Below are positions 61,741 to 64,000 of a DNA stretch of 64,000 bases, in pieces. The stretch covers positions 62,001 through 126,000 of the forward strand of contig CAWBRU010000019.1 of assembly GCA_963791325.1 (NCBI GenBank), in the 5' to 3' direction. The position numbers were made by a program, and so were the translations under genes. This DNA is from JBEVJK01 sp963791325. Its GTDB lineage: Bacteria; Pseudomonadota; Alphaproteobacteria; Rhizobiales; Rhizobiaceae. The notes below the pieces were generated by a model. That model did not search any database and was not told the DNA's origin. It saw only the letters and a list, made by a program, of their open reading frames with translations. How positions within the stretch are numbered: position 1 is the stretch's first letter; every line of letters starts with the position of its first letter.

Positions 61741-63144
61741 TCAGCATTCGACGACGTTGACGGCGAGACCGCCCTGGCTGGTCTCCTTGTACTTGGCGCT
61801 CATATCGATGCCGGTCTGGCGCATCGTCTCGATCGCGGCGTCGAGCGGGACGAAGTGGCGGCCGTCGCCCTTGATCGCCAGCGACGCCGCGGTCACCGCC
61901 TTGACCGCGCCCAGCGCATTGCGCTCGATGCACGGCACCTGGACCAGCCCGCCGACCGGATCGCAGGTCATGCCGAGATGATGCTCCAGCGCGATCTCGG
62001 CGGCGTTCTCGACCTGCTCCGGGCTGCCGCCCATCACCGCGCAAAGGCCCGCTGCCGCCATCGCCGAAGCCGAGCCGACCTCGCCCTGGCAACCGACCTC
62101 GGCGCCCGAGATCGAGGCGTTGGCCTTGATGATGCCGCCGATCGCGGCTGCGGTGAGCAGGAAGTCGCGGATCGAGCCGGCGTCGGCTTCGGGGTGGAAG
62201 TGGAGCCAGTAGCTGAGCACGGCGGGGATCACGCCGGCGGCGCCATTGGTGGGCGCCGTCACCACCCGGCCGCCGGCGGCATTCTCCTCGTTGACGGCCA
62301 TCGCATAGATCGACAGCCAATCGTTGGCGAGCAGCGGGTTTGGCCGGTTCTGCCGCCACTCCTCCTGCATTTTGTCGTGCAGCTGGCGGGCCCGGCGGCG
62401 AACTTTCAGCCCGCCCGGCATGACGCCGTCCTTGGTCAGGCCGCGGGCGACGCAGCCCTTCATGGCCGCCCAGATCGCATCGAGCCCGGCGTCGAGCTCG
62501 CCCGGCGTGCGGTAGACCTCCTCGTTGGCCCGCTTCATCTCGGCGATCGACAGCCGGCCGGTGGCCGCCATGGCCAGCATCTCGCCGGCATTGGCGAACG
62601 GATAGGGCACGACACGGCTCGGTGTCTCCGGACCGCGCGCCTTGAGCCGCTGCAATTCCTCCTCCGAGACGACGAAGCCGCCGCCGATCGAATAGTAGAT
62701 GCGGCGCAAAAGCAGCCGCTGGTCGGCATCGAACGCCGAGAACGTCATGCCGTTGGCATGGCCGGGGAGCGGCGTCCTCTTGTCGAGCACCAGGTCGAGC
62801 GCCGGGTCGAAGGCATAGCCGGCGCCGTGGCCGGGTGGGACGACGCGGCGGCTGGCCGCGATCTCGGCCACCAGTGCTTCGGCCCGGTCGGGGTCGACGG
62901 TTGTCGGGCTCAAGCCGGCCAGCCCGAGCACCACGGCCCGGTCGCTGCCATGGCCGATGCCGGTATAGGCCAGCGATCCGTGCAGGCTGACGCCCAGCCG
63001 CGCGACGGCGGCGCCGGCGGGGCGCGGCCAGTCGTCGCCGGCCAATTCGCTCAAGAAGCGGTGCGCGGCGACCATCGGGCCCATGGTGTGCGAGCTCGAC
63101 GGTCCGATGCCGATCTTGAACAGGTCGAAGACCGAGAGGAACAA
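61741..63144 (-). CDS. sdaA: L-serine ammonia-lyase (iron-sulfur type)
   Basis: 467 residues from a TTG at 63144, chosen because GGAGA lies seven bases before it and the product then begins MFLSVFDLFKIGIGPSSSHT, the family's start; ATGs at 63198 and 63216 would add an untypical leader. The beta domain is N-terminal, with GPSSSHTMGPM. The alpha domain has cluster-binding Cys in GCQGEVGSASAMAAAGLCAV and MTCDPVGGLVQVPCIERNA. It deaminates serine to pyruvate with a 4Fe-4S cluster. Confidence 0.92.
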   Translation of the reverse strand: MFLSVFDLFKIGIGPSSSHTMGPMVAAHRFLSELAGDDWPRPAGAAVARLGVSLHGSLAYTGIGHGSDRAVVLGLAGLSPTTVDPDRAEALVAEIAASRRVVPPGHGAGYAFDPALDLVLDKRTPLPGHANGMTFSAFDADQRLLLRRIYYSIGGGFVVSEEELQRLKARGPETPSRVVPYPFANAGEMLAMAATGRLSIAEMKRANEEVYRTPGELDAGLDAIWAAMKGCVARGLTKDGVMPGGLKVRRRARQLHDKMQEEWRQNRPNPLLANDWLSIYAMAVNEENAAGGRVVTAPTNGAAGVIPAVLSYWLHFHPEADAGSIRDFLLTAAAIGGIIKANASISGAEVGCQGEVGSASAMAAAGLCAVMGGSPEQVENAAEIALEHHLGMTCDPVGGLVQVPCIERNALGAVKAVTAASLAIKGDGRHFVPLDAAIETMRQTGIDMSAKYKETSQGGLAVNVVEC

Positions 63145-63277
63145 AATTGTTCTCCGACGCGAGATATCGACGCGCGTGCTTACCGGTTCCTCCGACATTT
63201 TCGCGCAAAACGCCATACGCCAGCCGACTTCATCTGCGCTCAGCGCGACATTGGACTTTCCCGGCGCTGATCCGCCG

Positions 63278-64000
63278 TCAGTTCGGGCCGGCCGGCGGCA
63301 TCGACGCCGTCGATCCGGGTCCCGGCAGCGGCTCGTCGATCTTGCCGGTCAGCCAATAGGCGATGAGGCCGATCCATTCGTGCAGGGCGCCGACGGTCTT
63401 GCCGAGCGCGTCGGTCTCGTTGTCGCGCAAGATGTCGAAGCCCTCGTTGCCCGCGGTGCGGTAGTCGGCAGGCCAGGGCACCACCGGGAACCCGGCTTTG
63501 CGGAACAGGCCGACGGCGCGCGGCATGTGGTAGGCCGAGGTGACCAGGATCCAGGTCTGGTCCGGCGTCGGTTTGATGAGTTCCTTGGCAAACAGGGCAT
63601 TCTCGGCGGTATTGCGCGAGCGGTTTTCGAGCCGCAGCCGCTCCCGCGGGATGCCGAGGGCGGCAAAAAGCCGCGGCGCGGTGTCGGCGTCGCCTTCGGT
63701 GTCACGCAACACCGTGTCGAGGCCGCCGCTCACCACGATCGGGGCATCCGGATAGCGCCTGGCCAGAGCTGTGACCTCGACAAAGCGGTCGCCGCCGCCG
63801 TTCATCTCGTAGCCGCCGCGCACATGGTTGACATTGCCCTCCAGCGCGCCGCCCAGCAGGATGATGCCGTCGACATGGGCAGGCGGCGGATCCGGGCGCG
63901 CGAAGCGGCTCTCGAGCGGCTCGAGCAAAAGGTCGCCGAGGGTCGTCCACGCGGCCGATCCGAGCAGCAGCGCAGCGCCGAGCGTCAGCAGGAAGGCCGC
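63278..64000 (-). CDS. YdcF-like DUF218 protein, N-terminus beyond the window
   Basis: The last 240 residues are present; the frame is still open at the right edge. A hydrophobic segment (AAFLLTLGAALLLGSAAW) is followed by the DUF218 core: VDGIILLGGALEG, PDAPIVVSGGLD, ENRSRNTAENALFAKELI and WILVTSAYHMPRAVGLFRKA. The family includes ElyC/SanA/YdcF-type envelope proteins; ElyC affects lipid carrier use in peptidoglycan synthesis. Exact role unknown. Confidence 0.9.
   Translation of the reverse strand, partial: AAFLLTLGAALLLGSAAWTTLGDLLLEPLESRFARPDPPPAHVDGIILLGGALEGNVNHVRGGYEMNGGGDRFVEVTALARRYPDAPIVVSGGLDTVLRDTEGDADTAPRLFAALGIPRERLRLENRSRNTAENALFAKELIKPTPDQTWILVTSAYHMPRAVGLFRKAGFPVVPWPADYRTAGNEGFDILRDNETDALGKTVGALHEWIGLIAYWLTGKIDEPLPGPGSTASMPPAGPN

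Overview
This window is GC-rich (by eye about two thirds G+C) and looks like the chromosome of an alphaproteobacterium, most likely Hyphomicrobiales (Rhizobiales). The pointers are an Irr-type iron control element in front of a suf operon, a DUF1489 gene, a phasin with PhaR-like sites, the clpS-clpA pair and interspersed palindromic repeats of the kind common in that order. No RNA genes, CRISPR arrays, insertion sequences or phage genes were seen.

Layout. Positions 1-670 hold the end of a short-chain dehydrogenase (SDR) and two very small genes. From 686 to about 26.3 kb lies a large sugar or sugar-acid catabolic supercluster. It has a mutarotase-like protein, two LacI-type regulators, two complete ribose-type ABC importers (3.0-7.7 kb and 20.4-25.4 kb), three enolase-superfamily acid-sugar dehydratases, four SDR or SDR-like genes (counting the one at the left edge), a split transketolase, a 2-oxoacid dehydrogenase E1 alpha-E1 beta-lipoyl fusion, a GntR/HutC regulator and an SMP-30 lactonase. 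The parts suggest a non-phosphorylative route: sugar uptake, oxidation to a lactone, hydrolysis to the acid, dehydration to a 2-keto-3-deoxy acid, then thiamine-dependent cleavage or oxidation. The substrate cannot be told from sequence. An L-idonate 5-dehydrogenase-like gene (29.2 kb) may belong to the same physiology. Candidate operators link the parts: one 14-base palindrome occurs in opposite orientations at 15650 and 20325, and an AT-rich 16-mer occurs at 16967 and 20295.

26.4-38.3 kb is mixed: a glutamate-receptor-like channel with an atypical pore loop, an L,D-transpeptidase, the idonate dehydrogenase, a DUF2380 protein, two glycosyltransferases, a NarL-type two-component pair, an RhlE-like helicase, a TfoX-like protein and a GFA-family protein. 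38.5-45.7 kb is the SUF iron-sulfur assembly operon on the minus strand (desulfurase, sufB, C, D, S, T, A). 45.9-64 kb is housekeeping: an alpha/beta hydrolase, anmK, tyrS, an AsmA-like giant, a peroxiredoxin, an M23 peptidase, clpA, clpS, a phasin, a D,D-carboxypeptidase, a J-domain/VWA/DUF1489 group, L-serine dehydratase and a truncated YdcF-like gene.

Sequence quality matters here. Between 686 and 8740 every gene is broken by many one-base indels although all family motifs survive in alternating frames; after 8848 the sequence is clean except for five isolated one-base shifts, one of them in tyrS. I read these mainly as consensus errors, not real decay.
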